The notes: generated by a model not told the origin, from the letters alone. A stretch of DNA of 64,000 nt from Argopecten irradians (GCF_041381155.1 NC_091136.1:52504284-52568283), one strand, 5' to 3'; numbered from the stretch's first letter, positions 32,136 to 44,980 are shown. Numbers and translations: made by a program.

Positions 32136-32869
32136 TATAACTTTCGCTCTTTTTGTCATATTGAAAACTGTTTAAGTGTTATACATATTTTTCTCCGTCT
32201 GTCTGAGTTTCAAACTTTCTAATTTTACCACCTTTTTATAAAGTTGCAGCACTGGAAGTATATTTAATTATAAAAGTAAAAAATCTTTTTAACGTGTACA
32301 CGTGAAAAATAGGCTCGAAAGATGCCGAATCATTCCGAACTCTTCCGAACATCGTCGCGACAATCTCGAAGTAAATCGAGAGTTGTGAAACCAAGAGAAA
32401 ATGTCAACAATTTTTCATATAAACAAAACATGTGATCGACCTCAGCAGACTCTATCTACAAAGAGAATAATGCTCGCACTTTACAATATTTGATACACAC
32501 AATATTTTACGGCAACGTGTAAATTGGATGTTTCAAATACTCAATCTTTGGACATATACCAGCATGATTTGCTCATATTAGCCAGAAGGAAAACGTAAAC
32601 AAAGATATGTGCGCTTACGCTATTTACCTGTCTCACCACGTGCAGGTCGTGTCGAACGTCAGCCACGCGATACGATTCGGAATCCGACAAAACCCGAAGT
32701 CACTGAACATGGCGGTGATTGTAGGCGCTTTATTCAAAACCAGAAATATATGATTCCTAGATTTCGGCTCTCTTATAGGCCGACATATGCTTTTGGGGAG
32801 CTAAATCATCAAGTTACATGTCAATGTTTAAATATCAAATGTTTAATTTACATATCGTTACAGTGAAAT

Positions 32870-33125
32870 AAGCAGCAATATAACTTTAAATAGTGACACC
32901 AATAGTTATAATTAATTTCATATTTTATTTGATAAAATAAAGTGCGTTTAAATGTACCGTTCTAGTGATTTTTCTACGCATTTTTCCGAATCAATACGCA
33001 ACGTCAATGTCTCTATTGTGACGTCACGATAACGTCGAGGTTTCGCGCCATTCTCGGATTTAAATGTATGCAAAAAAAGTATTGGCCAATCAGAAAGCCA
33101 GATTTGGTATGAAACCCAAGAAAAA
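32870..33125 (-). repeat. Repeat family B, reverse copy
   Basis: Reverse complement of the 12.6-kb copy. It carries CCGAATCAATACGCAACGTC, TGACGTCA at 33,019-33,026, TTTCGCGCCATTCTCGG and ATTGGCCAATCAGAAAGCCA. It lacks the terminal palindrome. It sits in the pseudogene intron, about 360 bp upstream of the pseudogene's exon 2. Confidence 0.7.
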
Positions 33126-34353
33126 TTAATCATACAAAAATTAAAGTCAAGTTAGTTGGTACATGTAACGTTGTGAAGCGAAGACACAACGGAAATGTTC
33201 GAAGGACCAATTGGTAAGATTAGTTGCCTTCATAAAAAGTTTGTTAACAACAAATCAAAACAGATTGGTCACTGCAGGCGTGATGGACATTTATACAATG
33301 GATCTGGTATTGAATGTTTCTACAATTGTATATATTGCATTTTGATATCTTTGAATTATCCATCCAGTTGTTGGATTTGTCATGATCTTCGCATTCTAAC
33401 AAACAGAAAACAGTGCATTAATTAATATGTACATACAGTACATAGGTTTATCAAAAGTGTTTCAATGTTGTTGTATTCATTGCAGATTCCTGGGCAGAGG
33501 GCGTATACAGATACAGTAAATTCAACGCATGCCCCGACCACATCCAGTGTGCACTCATTCACATGGCTGTTCTACCCGACAGTTCTATCGCAGTTGCTGA
33601 CGCCGAGAATTACGAAATCCGAGTTTACAGTTTGAGGGGTGCATTCCAAAAAAATTCAACGTTTTACCCCTGGAACCAAACTCCCTGGCACACTGGAAGG
33701 AATTCATAGTGTTTGTACGTATGAAAAACCTTAACGGCAATTACATCATAGCTGAAGTAGGCCTTTGGAAAATGACCATGGGAACAGTCATAGTATTTTA
33801 CGAAAACTTTCCGTAGGAATTCGCATGCAGCATTCCCTTTTCTGTCGTCAATGACGTGCTATTCATTGGTTGTACACCTTATTTGTTTATGTATGATGTA
33901 AACGGGACTCAACTACAGAACTTTACAGCATCAGATCAACAACATGTATCTGTTTTTCGCACAGAATAAGGCTCCGAACGAATTTTTGTCGATGTTCCAG
34001 CCTTTCCTAGCTTATTTACCAATCGCCCCACGGTCTTCGATACCTCATCACCACATGTACCTATCTGTTCCCTTCAGAATGCCACCTGGACGATAACAGG
34101 AGCTATGAGGGCTAGTTATAAGTTTTACGCTGTCGAGGAACGCTCAAGGTTCAGAGTGCAAAGATACGGTCCTAATTGTGATCCGGAAGGTAGAGTGGTG
34201 GAAATTAACCGACATCACCAGTTCGTCACTTTGTCTGTGTTCGGGGACATTCTCGTAGGACACGTAGGACAAGTCAACGGGAAATGGAGAAGGCGCCATA
34301 ATAATATGATCCACGTGCTTAAATTAAGCACTAAAAACACGTGTATTACCTAA

Positions 34354-35179
34354 CAATGGAGTATTCAGTTTCTATCATTGGGTGCATTTTAGATTTCATT
34401 GACAACATTAGAGTGTTCACCACACGAAATATTCAAAACAAGTCTTATTTCAAACTAAGTTTTATAATTAATGTGTTGTTTCTAGTCAATTTAATGGCAA
34501 GAAAAAATAAAATCACCCTTGAGCGTCATTCTTATATTGTATTCGTGATTGTGTAAGTATTTAATGTGAAGTGTTTAACTAAACGTCATTGTATTTACAA
34601 AGGATGTCTAGTGTTGCTTCTTCTGATACACAGTGAAACATGACGTGTTGTGAACATGCCGATTATATATGATGAATCTATATGATAAATCGATTGAAAG
34701 AATCAGATACTTATTCAAACGTGTTTCGTAGAATCAGTGATTGGAAAATACACATTTAAAAAAAATATTATCTTTACATGTATATAAATGTAGAAATGTA
34801 TGGGTTATATACCTTTTCAAATAAGAAATAAAATGCTAAACATCGAAAGTGGAGCTTTATTGATGGAGTTTTAGAAGAATTATTTAAGGAATGAAATTGG
34901 TATTAGTTTTTGACTTCATAATGAATAAGGCAAGGTAATTGAAATACATGTACATTAGTTGTTATTCATAGTTTTTTTTCTATTATACTTGAATAATACA
35001 GTATAATATAGCTGATTATGCGATGGATGGAATTAAACTCTAATTTTCGGACTAAATAAAGCGTTTCTCCTCTGTTTTGTTACCTGCTTAAAGTTCTTTC
35101 AATAATGTTTCTTTATATATTTTGCTTTTTGTGCAAAACCTTTCATAAATAATGTTAATTGTTTTATTCATTATACTTC
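34354..35179. other. Intergenic, no gene seen
   Basis: AT-rich sequence after the pseudogene, with no supported feature. Confidence 0.35.
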
Positions 35180-37540
35180 AAGTGAGAATCCTGCATTCTG
35201 ATTTGTCGATAGATAATTGGTATTTTACAATTTCACACGATAGTTAGCATAATAACAATTGGAGACAGTAGACACATTCGTAATAACCCCCTAGCAACGG
35301 GTCATAGTGTATTTTTGACAGTGCATAATATCAACCGCTCGAAAAACATGTGCACTCGTTTCTTTTTTCGACGCCATCTTTGTTTTTTGAAGCGACGCTT
35401 TAAAATTTATCTGGACTTTTTAAGTAACACATTTGCCAAATTAGTCTGTTAATCATTTTTTTTCAAATTAAGTATGGAGCTTTCCGTTTACACCTTTCGC
35501 TTACCGCCCAAGCGCTGTATGTTGGTTTTTTATTAATCCCGTCGGTGGTTAGGTGAACGGAAGACAGGCGATTACAAGCGTCTTCGTGACGTTGCTTCAT
35601 TGAAATTTACAAAAACGTTAAAATTTTGACAAACGCAGGAGACAAGACAAAAAGAATATTTCACTGAATCCATTATTGTGAGTATTCTTTTTTTACAATA
35701 CAATGGTAATATTATATAAATACTTCCTGCATTAGAAGGTGACAGTGCCTAGTGTGCCGAGGGTGACAGTGATATTCCGAGGGGTGACACTATAGGCACT
35801 GTCACACTCTAATGCAGGTAGAATTTATTTTATTGTACCAAAAGTCTAGAAAGAAAACTAGTTTTCAAGTATTTGCAATATATTGAAACATTTTAACTGA
35901 TTTTAGCAAAAGTCGAACAGTCACCGTTGGCAGTAGAATAACATATCAGCTTCTACTCAGTAGCGCTAACTATCACTGCATTATAAAAAAGAATACTCAC
36001 AATAAGCATTTAGTGAAAATTCTTGTTGTCTTGTCTCCTGCGTTTGTTTAAATCTTAACGTTTTTTAAATCTCAATTTTGATTTCGTCCCGTCGTCTGTT
36101 TACAACATTAGCAACGTCACGGGACGCTTGAAATCGCATGCCTTCCGTTCACCTAATCACCGACGGGTTCATAAAAACCAACATATAGCACTTTGACGGT
36201 AAGCGAAAAGACGTGAACGGAAAGCTCCATCCTTAATGTGATATTTTTATTGATAAACAGACTAATTTAGCAAAACTATTACTAAATAGCTCCAGATAAA
36301 TTTTGACGCGTCGCTTCAAAAAACAAAGATGCGTCGAAATAAGAAACGAGTGCGCATCTTTTTCGGGCGGTTACTATTTGCAGTCAAAAATACACTCACC
36401 CGTTGCTAGGGGGTTGCTACGAACGTGTCTATTGTTTCCTTTTGTTCTAATTATACGTGCCGTGTGATAGTGTTAAATACCAAATATCTCTCGACCAATC
36501 AGAATGCAGGTTTCTTACTTGAGGTATAATAATATGCACTGTCACACTCTAATGCAGGTAGTATTTATTTTATTATACCAAAAGTCTAGAAAGAAAACTA
36601 GTTTTCAAGTATTTGTAATATATTGAAATATTTTAACTGATTTTAGCAAAAGTCGAACAGTCACCGTCGGCAGTAGAATAGCATACATGTATCAGCTTCT
36701 ACTCAGTAGCGCTATCACTGCATTATAAAAAAGAATACTCACAATAAGCATTTAGTGAAAATTCTTGTTGTCTTGTCTCCTGCGTTTGTTTAAATCTTGA
36801 CGTTTTTTTTTAAATCTCAATGAATTTTGGTTTCGTCCCGTCGTCTGTTTACAACATTAGCAACGTCATGAAGACGCTTGAAATCGCATGTCTTCCGTTC
36901 ACCTAATCACCAACGGGTTCATAAAACCAACATATAGCGCTTTGACGGTAAGCGAAAAGACTCCGTCCTTAATATGATATTTTTATTGATAAACAGACTA
37001 ATTTGGCAATACTTTTACTAAATAGCTCCAGATAAATTTTGAAGCGTCGCTTCAAAAAACAAAGATGGCGTCGAAAAAAGAAACGAGTGCGCATTTTTTT
37101 CCGGGCGGTTAATATTTTGCACTGTCAAAAACACACTATCACCCGTTGCTAGGGGGTTGCTACGAACGTGTCTATTGTTTCCTATTGTTCTAATGTTACC
37201 TGCCGTGTGATAGTGTAAAATACCGAATATTTCTCGACCAATCAGAATGCAGGATTTTCACTTGAGGTATAATAAGATATTTTACTGTCGACGGTGAGTT
37301 TTCTACTTTAGCTAAAATAAGTAAAATATTTCAAATGCAAATACTTGAAAAGTAGTTCTAGCTTTGTTTCTAGACTTTTGGTATAATGAAATGAATACTA
37401 TCTGCATTGGAGGCTGACAGTGCCTAGTGTCATCCCTCGGAATGTCAGTGTCACCCTCGGCTTCGCTTCGGGTGACAATGATAACCTCGGGGTGACACTA
37501 GGCGCTGTCACCCTCTAATGCAGGTAGCATATATTATAGT
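35180..37540. repeat. Nested palindromic element, family C (2.4 kb)
   Basis: The left arm 35,180-35,690 (from AGTGAGAATCCTGCATTCTG) is the reverse complement of 35,985-36,530 (to CGACCAATCAGAATGCAGG). Between them lies a hairpin tip at about 35,735-35,820 (GGTGACAGTGCCTAGTGTG ... GGCACTGTCACACTCTAATG). The stretch 36,535-37,275 repeats 35,795-36,540 in direct orientation with some small indels. A final block, 37,280-37,530, is again inverted and ends in a second hairpin tip with GACAGTGCCTAGTGTCATCC. There is no ORF of note. Best read as a non-autonomous fold-back element that has duplicated on itself. Confidence 0.75.
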
Positions 37541-37809
37541 CTATATAACAATATCTTGCATGTAAATGATTGCGTATGCCATACGAATGTGCATGACAGC
37601 AAAAATTGAAAATAAAAAAAAAGTCTCGTAAAATTTCAAAATGAAAACTCAAACCATGTTTACAAGTATCAAACTAAGACATGTAAAATGTACGGGATTC
37701 TTTTAAAATCTATTCATGGTACTGATGGTGAATCAGCCAGTAACACTAAATGCAAAACACCTGAAGTTATATTGCGTAAGTAATATAAGGTAAGGATATT
37801 ATATTTATA

Positions 37810-37990
37810 AAGTATTTGGGGTTTTGTTAATGTAACGTCCTATTAACAGTCAGGATCAAGTAAGTACGTGTCAAGTTTGTTGGTGGAGGAAAGCCTGAGT
37901 ATCCGGAGAAAAACCACCGTCCAACGGTCAGGCTTGTGGCAAGATGTCGAGACACCTTTTATAACCACTTGACCACAGCGGCCCCATATT
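37810..37990 (-). repeat. tRNA-derived SINE-like repeat
   Basis: On the minus strand it opens GGGGCCGCTGTGGTCAAGTG, resembling a decayed tRNA-Ser/Leu A box (TGGCCGAGTGG), and continues to TTTTTCTCCGGATACTCAGG. The plus-strand phrases CCGGAGAAAAACCACCG and AACGTCCTATTAACAG are ones I recall as common in bivalve interspersed repeats. The copy is diverged. A tRNA gene proper is ruled out by the broken A box and lack of cloverleaf. Confidence 0.5.
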
Positions 37991-38248
37991 GACCAAAGGC
38001 AGTGGGAAACATCAATCAGAAATAATAAAACGACAGGTATAAAGCAATAATAATTTCATTGTCCAATTCAACTATTTAGATAGTAAGATGTAATAGCCAT
38101 TCCATGTATCACGTGAATAAATTACCGTTTTAAAATAACACACAGTTGTTTCATTGCCTAAGAACTCTTGGAGTTACTGGCTGCCGACTGCCATAACACC
38201 CTCCTAGTTTTAATTTTATTACATCATTGCGATGGCTTAACTTATATC

Positions 38249-39367
38249 TCAACATGCACACGACGGGGGAATCGTTTCTCGTCTCGTAATTTCTATATCA
38301 CCGCACAGGTTTTCATACGAGTACCATTCTAGACATATGATAAAACCCTTCACGTAGTCACGAGGAGCATGCAAACTTATCAATAACGCGTCATTATAGT
38401 TTGCCGATTTGTGCGCATGCCCATTTTTATTTCCTTCGTCAGTAGTTTGGTGAATAGCTAGAATTGTGTTGGTCGTATCAACAACTTTTAAATGGTTACA
38501 TCGCGCATGTGCAACAATCCAATTATCGTACGCTGGTCTTCCTATAACGAAATTTGGAACGGTGTGCCATGCAAAATGTTTAGTTGTGATGAAATAATCC
38601 TCAGATGAAATAACAAATAGTTTACCCCTTTCTCTGGCAGCATTTTCCATGTATTTATAAGATGCAATTTCTTTTGTACTCAGATGAGGAACGTTTATCC
38701 TTCTTCCAGTCAGCATTACGTTTTCGTCATGGTTGAAATGCTTCAGAGAAGATGACAGACTCATTAGTAATGTATCCGTGAAGAGTATATCACCATTAGC
38801 AAACCCGTAGTAAGGAGTGCTGAAGTTGTTCATCACTTGTTGGAACATTGTCTTTAACACTGGCAGTCCGTCAACACCAACGTGTGTCACGGGCAATACC
38901 GCCCAGCCGTGCTCACGGCACTGTTTTGCTATCTCACTGTCATTTGTAAACATAACAAGGTTTAAATAAGGTATTAACGTTGCCCAGTTTTGTAGTGTAC
39001 GTATAGTCACTTCCTTGTGTTTTGGGTGAGGATCTACTGATGTAAATAGGGTGAGTATTGGTTTACGGATCGTCTTTTTTATATCACTTTTGATGTTACT
39101 ACACGTCTGAATAATACTAGTTAAAGATTGTCGGAATTTCATCATTTCCTCTGAGTTAGGTTTATCGTCTGAACACCTTTTTGAAATTTCCTCTTCTAAC
39201 TTGGTGACACCTTTATGGGATATATATGACGTCACTATCTTTAGATGGTCGTCCATGGTACAGATGTCGGTAACGCCTTGGTTCTGTTTCATAGCAATCA
39301 TACTGATTAAAGCTATGATGATTGTACAGAACGTGAAAACGACAAACACGGATATGTACTTATCCAT
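38249..39367 (-). CDS. Type II membrane GT-A-like glycosyltransferase, paralogue 1
   Basis: A single open coding exon of 372 aa, ATG at 39,367. Residues 5-26 are a signal anchor (SVFVVFTFCTIIIALISMIA) after a short cytosolic N-terminus, then a stem with cysteines, then a catalytic-like domain from about 102: PILTLFTS, NLVMFTND (137-143), YGFANGDILFTD (187-198), DYFITTKHFAW (257-267) and GRPAYDNWIV (276-285). The conserved Asp in ANGDILF occupies the place expected of a metal/sugar-nucleotide DxD-type acid in GT-A enzymes. Layout and motifs suggest a Golgi glycosyltransferase; donor and acceptor are unknown and the family assignment is from motif style only. The C-terminus has four cysteines (CLEW, LCGD, SCAC). 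An AATAAA on the minus strand (38,220-38,215) lies about 30 nt past the stop. Paralogue 2 is 5.6 kb away in the same orientation. Confidence 0.75.
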   Translation of the reverse strand: MDKYISVFVVFTFCTIIIALISMIAMKQNQGVTDICTMDDHLKIVTSYISHKGVTKLEEEISKRCSDDKPNSEEMMKFRQSLTSIIQTCSNIKSDIKKTIRKPILTLFTSVDPHPKHKEVTIRTLQNWATLIPYLNLVMFTNDSEIAKQCREHGWAVLPVTHVGVDGLPVLKTMFQQVMNNFSTPYYGFANGDILFTDTLLMSLSSSLKHFNHDENVMLTGRRINVPHLSTKEIASYKYMENAARERGKLFVISSEDYFITTKHFAWHTVPNFVIGRPAYDNWIVAHARCNHLKVVDTTNTILAIHQTTDEGNKNGHAHKSANYNDALLISLHAPRDYVKGFIICLEWYSYENLCGDIEITRRETIPPSCAC

Positions 39368-40899
39368 GGCAACAGGGATATCGGCATCAAATCATATCTT
39401 GAGTGGTGACGTCATCAGGGTAGATAACCTGCCGGCGATATAAGTGGAAAAATGATTCTTTATGTATAGTGACATCATACTTTACAAATAAAACATAACG
39501 TCATTGTACCCAAATTGATACCTTAATTGAAAAAATACCTTAACATTTGTGTTGTTAAAGTTCACCTCATTTCTCATTGGTGATACCAAAGATGCATCAT
39601 TTATTGATAATTATACTTCTTTTTATGTAACTAGTTCTGTTTTTTTCTCTGAAAGATAACTTTGAAATTGATAACTCTGTCTGAATCATGTTAATCCCTA
39701 GAAATGTGGCCGTGCGACAATTACTATTTGTACTATAATTGTGTTTTTTCAAAGCATAAGGCCTCCTCAAAGAAATTTTCTTAAATAATTAAATTTAAGA
39801 AATAAACACTTAACAGAAATAGATAAAATATGTTTCCCACACATTATTTTTTTTATTTAGTCACGTGCAAATTGCTCTTTTTATAGCGTTATTTCTCCAT
39901 CTTTGTTTTTACTAAAACTGTGACTAGACTCACGTATTTTGTAACTTGATTGATTCATAATTATGTTTGTATTTTTTGTTACAAAAATATTTTTGTTGAT
40001 TTTTTTTACAATCATTAAAAATAATTGATAGTGGTCTTTTGACATATGCACCACATTGGAACTATATAAGCTTAGGTGAATGCCACAGAAAACTGAATTT
40101 AAATGATTGAAATATCACACAAGTCATTACGTGGTGTTACGGGGTACCAAATTAGCACAGGTACTGTTGTGAAAACACTTGTACAATTTTTACAGTAAAA
40201 TGTATAACTGTATTCAGTATGACTCGTTATAATAAACGCAACTACGTCCCATTTATAAAGTAAAATCACAAAAATCTATATAAATTGATTTTTCTTAATT
40301 TTATACATTTTTTCTTGCTGGGTATCAATTTGGGTACACATCATGTGACAAAACTAGAAATTTCGAGACATGATATTAATCGTTCTAACAATAAAAATAA
40401 GCACTGTAATAACAAAAACAAAGCATCAAAATAAAGTTTGTATGCTCTTTTTGAAAACAAAACAGAAAAAAGTGAAGCACACCAAGCAACAAATGTCATA
40501 TAAGAGAAATCTACGTGTATTGGTATCAATTTGGGTACAATGACGTTATATAACAAACAAATAGAAAGAATTAGAGATGGCATATTGTGTAACATGGTGC
40601 TAATAAACTGATTGTCTGTTAGATTGGCAAATCAATAATTATGTTTATGAGTAGTATCGAAGATATAAAGACAATTGACGATGCAAAAACACAATTAAAT
40701 CACTACTGCAGGACATCTATTGGATAAACGACTAGAAAATATCAAATCAAGATTACTTTCTGCAAATATACATACATATGATATACAAATTATAACCGAA
40801 TTAATGATTCGCGAAGAGCCGAAATATTATTTATGCGAAAATGCAGCGGTTAACACTAGATTTATCAACTGACTATATGTAACATGTACCTGTTCTTAC
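39368..40899. other. 5' region of GT paralogue 1, no coding seen
   Basis: Upstream of the ATG (minus strand) a possible acceptor GCCGGCAG lies near 39,430, so a 5'-UTR intron is likely. The rest is AT-rich. The phrase TATCAATTTGGGTACA recurs near 40,323 and 40,522, and the related CCCAAATTGATACC appears inverted near 39,509, a small local repeat. Confidence 0.35.
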
Positions 40900-41045
40900 C
40901 GGAAGTACGTGTTGCCTTCCGGCCACATTCTGTATACGTCCATTGCGACACAGGAAAACATTAACATCTACACCTCCAATAGTCTCACTGTGTACACTCT
41001 CTAACTGATCCGGAGCTATGCCATCGTCCACAGCGGATACAGCAA
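40900..41045 (-). other. Candidate 5' exon upstream of GT paralogue 1
   Basis: On the minus strand, a GC-richer stretch ends at a strong donor (TTCCG|GTAAGAAC, exon end 40,900). One frame is open through it and reads VNVFLCRNGRIQNVAGRQ near its end, but no start codon in that frame is visible. It is probably an untranslated first exon of the glycosyltransferase 1.5 kb downstream, or an exon of something unrelated. Confidence 0.25.
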
Positions 41046-44000
41046 GTTAAATCAGAATTTTAAATCGATGTCTAAAGTGGTTAGCCTCGCAACTGTAATC
41101 AGCTTACGTGTCTTACTTTGCCCGAATTGTTTTCCTGTGAAGGGCGGACGGAGAGGATCGTCAATCATCGGACTTTTGACGTGTATCTCTTCACCACATT
41201 AGGGGGCGTCTGTAAAACAGTTTTATGTTCAGAAGAGGCGTGTGTGTTGTAGCCTTGGAGAGCAAATCACCGTTCAATTCAAAGAACAATAACTATACTT
41301 TTCTTCGTAGTAATTAAAAGTTATAAAAAGTACTAATAAAAAGCTTAGGCATTACATAATAGACATAAGTGAAAATGAACTGAACGCGATGTACACTGCG
41401 ATATGTTTTGAATATGCCGACAACACATTAATTTTCAAAATAGGTTTTTATGCGATACGCATATCATTATGACAATAGTGTACATTTGTATTTGAATATA
41501 GCGATCAGTTTTAACATCAGTTCTTACAAAGTACTGTTTGCCATCATAAGTGTGAAAATAGCGTATTCTGTTGCCAGGATACAAGGAAATGCTAGGGTTT
41601 TGGTTTAGTGTAAAACAATATGTTGACATTAATATGACAATCTAAATGGACCTACACAGTATACTAGCATAACAAAATATATATACAGCAGTTCACAACC
41701 TACCAAAAAGGAGACATTTCACGTTAAAGATATAAGTGACCAGTTAAATAGGCACCAACGTGTTTTATAGCTATATATATATATAGATGTATAAAACTGT
41801 ATAAAACGATATTGAAGTAACATTCATGCGTTTTTATGATTTTTTGTTTGATTGTAAACATAAATCTGAGTGATTGCAGTATAACGTCTCAGTTACGATA
41901 ACAGGAGCAACGTACCCACCGACACGTTACGGCTCAGCTCCTTAACACTGCTGTAAGGTCACTTTCGTTCACCACCGTTAGATCATTCTGCCATTGGTTT
42001 GAAAATAAGTTATTGGTTCAACAATTACAAAATAATTTTTCTGTTATCACTTGTCCAATACACAGATAAATACAACGACTTCACACTGCGTAACCATAAG
42101 TGTCCACTAGATTTCTAACTACACAGACATGCATTGTAACTAGCACTTTATGGGGTTTCAGTCATACCTTTAGATGAATAGAACGGCTGTCTGGTAGAAA
42201 ATCAGTGTTTTCATGTTCAATATTTCTATTTCCTTCGTAATATAATAGATTAGGTATTTAGCATATTTGTTGCAAATAAATTAGTCATATGTTGATTTGA
42301 ATTGTGAAGTTTCTTTTTATTTACAATTATACATGTAGTAACTGTTATATACATTATGTTTAGTTTTGTAAATATTTCTACAAATCAGGCTATATTAGTG
42401 TCTTGATCTTAAAGTAAGACAATTGTGATCCATTTCAAAATTTCAATTTTACATCTCCCTACTTAAAGCTCTAATTATTAACATATTTTAAGGGGCTGTA
42501 CATACTTGTGTTGCTCAATGTTCATCAACAAATTCGCCCTTCATTCTATCTGGAACTAAAGTTGTAATCGATACTATTATCATAATTAAATAAAACTTGT
42601 CTCCAGGTAAAACAATACGCAGGTAACAATGGCCACAGTTGATTCCTTTTGTTCAGCTTTAGTGCCCGTCAGCTATTTCGTCCTAGTGCGTAACCTAGGT
42701 TTGTTCTACACGAAGTGCATGTCTTATTTTTAAACGCATGCATATTTGGATAAATATGTTTGGTGTAAATGTAACATTACATAATATTCATATTTGATAC
42801 TTTGTTGCCCAAGGTGTTATGGTAATGATGTTTACGTGCGATGTCGGAAATATAATGCAATATATCACTAACAGACAATATCAATAGACAGTGATATCCT
42901 AACAGTGATATCCTAACATTGATTTATCAATTGACAGTGATATCCTAACAGTGATAGCCTAACATTGATTTATTGAGATATTGTCAGTGTGAAAATTCTG
43001 TAACAACAATGTTATTTATATTCATAGAAATTGCTTACCACTTAATCAATCTTTACCTATCCCATTTGAAACACAAAGAAATACTATTTGTCAAACTGTT
43101 TATAGCAGTTTGAAATCCTAAATTGCTGAAATTTTAAATTTGGATTCGCTCATTCGATATAATCGTCTTTTGAGGTTTTAAAACACATTGGATAAACATA
43201 TTAAAATTGAATACACGATGTATTTGACAAAAGTTAATGATAACCGCATTCTTAATAATTAGGAAACATATACATTGTTTATACACGGGAATTTACTGAT
43301 TTGAAAATAAAGGACATATCGCTCGGTAGTTAGCGTACCTTCGAGTCTACTGAAACTGGTTCTACTACTGATTTAAGGAAATATGTTTTCAGGTCGATTA
43401 CTGCTGTAGGCATTGACATGATTAAACAATTGATATGAAAGTTTTTAAGTAAGGTCAGTGAACAATAGAAACCTACTTGAAGTCATATATTGTTCTTGTT
43501 CATAACTCGAGTTGTATGTGTTAAAATAAAACGTTCTGTTTAACCTTTAACTACATTGTTTTTAGAGCAAAATTTCGTTGTTAAAAGGACCAGCATGGTG
43601 GCACTAAATTCAATCAGTACATGATATTATCTTTAATTCATAATAATATATTTTATTCATTTTTTTAAATTTATTTTTGACATGAAACGCGTTTATTGTA
43701 GCGTTATACTAGTATCCCATTCTGGTTTTGTATTTCACATGGAGATCGATAATACTCGCCACAAATGTTCCAATATAAAAATTTAACAATTTCTTTCGAC
43801 GCTGATTTCGTTAAACGTAAAAAGGCGATATCTCAATTACGATTTGTTTATGATGCTTTAAAAAAGGACAAATGTGGCTCTGAGAACAGAAACATCACGT
43901 ATAATATAACAGGATTATATTGAGTTACTGAAATTGGATTTGGCAAGATACAAAGAGTGGTTTGACCTGCAAGAGCACTCAATGCACATTTGATTTCAGT

Positions 44001-44980
44001 TTTATTCTCCAAAGTCGAAGTCGTCAATGTACGGAGTCCAGACAGAATACATTACTCCACAACAGCTACAATAGGCGTGTTTTATGTCGTGTTGACATCA
44101 ATAGATACCAACCTTTAAATCGATCATTAAGATCCCGGGCCTCACTCATGGTTGTTAAATATGGTCACAAACATACAATGTAGCACAATTGGAAAATATT
44201 CACAACAAAACATAGTTTGTGATGTCAGAAAAAACGAATATTTATATTAGCATATAATTTATAATTTCTAAATGTTTATTTTAATTGCGTTGAAGTATCT
44301 ATACGTTATTTGTATATCCTAATAGCCTACAAAAAAAATAAATAGAAAAATAAAAACATTGAAAGGTTTTCTTATTTACACTACATGTTAGTATACAGTT
44401 TGTTTTCTTTGGTAATATATACATAGCATAAAGGGAACTAACCCACGCAGGAAACTTCTTTCTAAATGATGTGACACATGTACAACCAGAAACCAGCGAA
44501 ATTAGAAACACAAGTCAACCTAATTCAAAATCAAGAAGATATGATGAGAGCACGGTTAATTTTAACTTTAAAGTTATTAATTTATTATCTTAAGTACTTT
44601 CTTAGTTTCAACCGTTCGGATAAATGGCGTTTTGTCTTGTTGGTATTCGCAAAATCTCAGTTTGGGGGAAAATTAATCTGTTCTATGCAATCAGATAGCG
44701 TAATGTTCATAATCTTCCGGTGTGAAAGCATTTAACCATATTATAAATAAAATATAAAAGGCAGCACATTCATGATTTTATAGTATTTCATTATCAAATC
44801 ACACATCGACAAAATATGGCACCCTAGAGATTAGTAGAGAATATGTTCATTTATTTTTTAGTAAACGTCTACATAATCATATACATGTACGTCAGAACTT
44901 TAAGTAAACATGTAAACATGTGGATAATTATACTATGCAATGGAGATCATTCTACTAGAGAGAATACATGAAAGGATAAC
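41046..44980. other. Intergenic, no gene seen
   Basis: No supported gene between the two glycosyltransferases. A short tandem with AGTGATATCCTAACA and AACATTGATTTAT units lies at about 42,885-42,975. At about 43,320-43,365 a stretch resembles a tRNA 5' half but does not fold as one. The remainder is AT-rich. Confidence 0.4.
42880..42980 (+). repeat. Short tandem repeat
   Basis: About four copies of CAGTGATATCCTAA, two of them followed by CATTGATTTAT, giving a two-level tandem of about 45 bp. Confidence 0.6.

Larger units (their letters stand above)
29345..34353 (+). pseudogene. Broken paralogue of the secreted propeller gene
   Basis: Exon 1 remnant about 29,345-29,666 and exon 2 about 33,483-34,353. 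Exon 1 reads LTDLVNYQDDVP..INIQEILGTLSTLDMLGEDD then TAA (29,454-29,456), matching ISDLIDGHPEAS..VQNILHTLDSLGTLVEDE of the 13.7-kb gene; its end (AGGGAACCAGA...GTATAT) matches that gene's exon 1 donor region. The signal-peptide part is not recognisable. Exon 2 starts DSWAEGVYRYSKFNACPD and continues PDSSIAVADAENYEIRVYS, then has a frameshift near 33,640-33,660, an in-frame TAG near 33,814 and TAA near 33,967; the last 80 codons (RFRVQRYGPNCDPEGRVVE) remain open. The intron is about 3.8 kb, against 0.4 kb in the intact copy, and is filled with repeats. A host-gene duplicate that decayed; expression is not expected to give a full protein. Confidence 0.75.

Noticed and set aside
31813-32175. Overlapping ORFs of 120 and 109 codons on both strands
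   Set aside because: They arise from poly-A/poly-T tracts and the family B hairpin; translations are low-complexity.
33195-33213. Mini-exon (ATG..GACCAATTG|GTAAGA) that would splice in phase to the pseudogene's exon 2
   Set aside because: Phase and the GPI residues fit, but the true exon 1 remnant with longer similarity is at 29.35-29.67 kb, so this is probably chance.
43320-43420. tRNA-like phrase (GCTCGGTAGTTAGCGTACC ... GGTTCTACTACTG)
   Set aside because: A and B boxes are only loosely present and no acceptor stem or anticodon loop can be paired; possibly chance or an old SINE.
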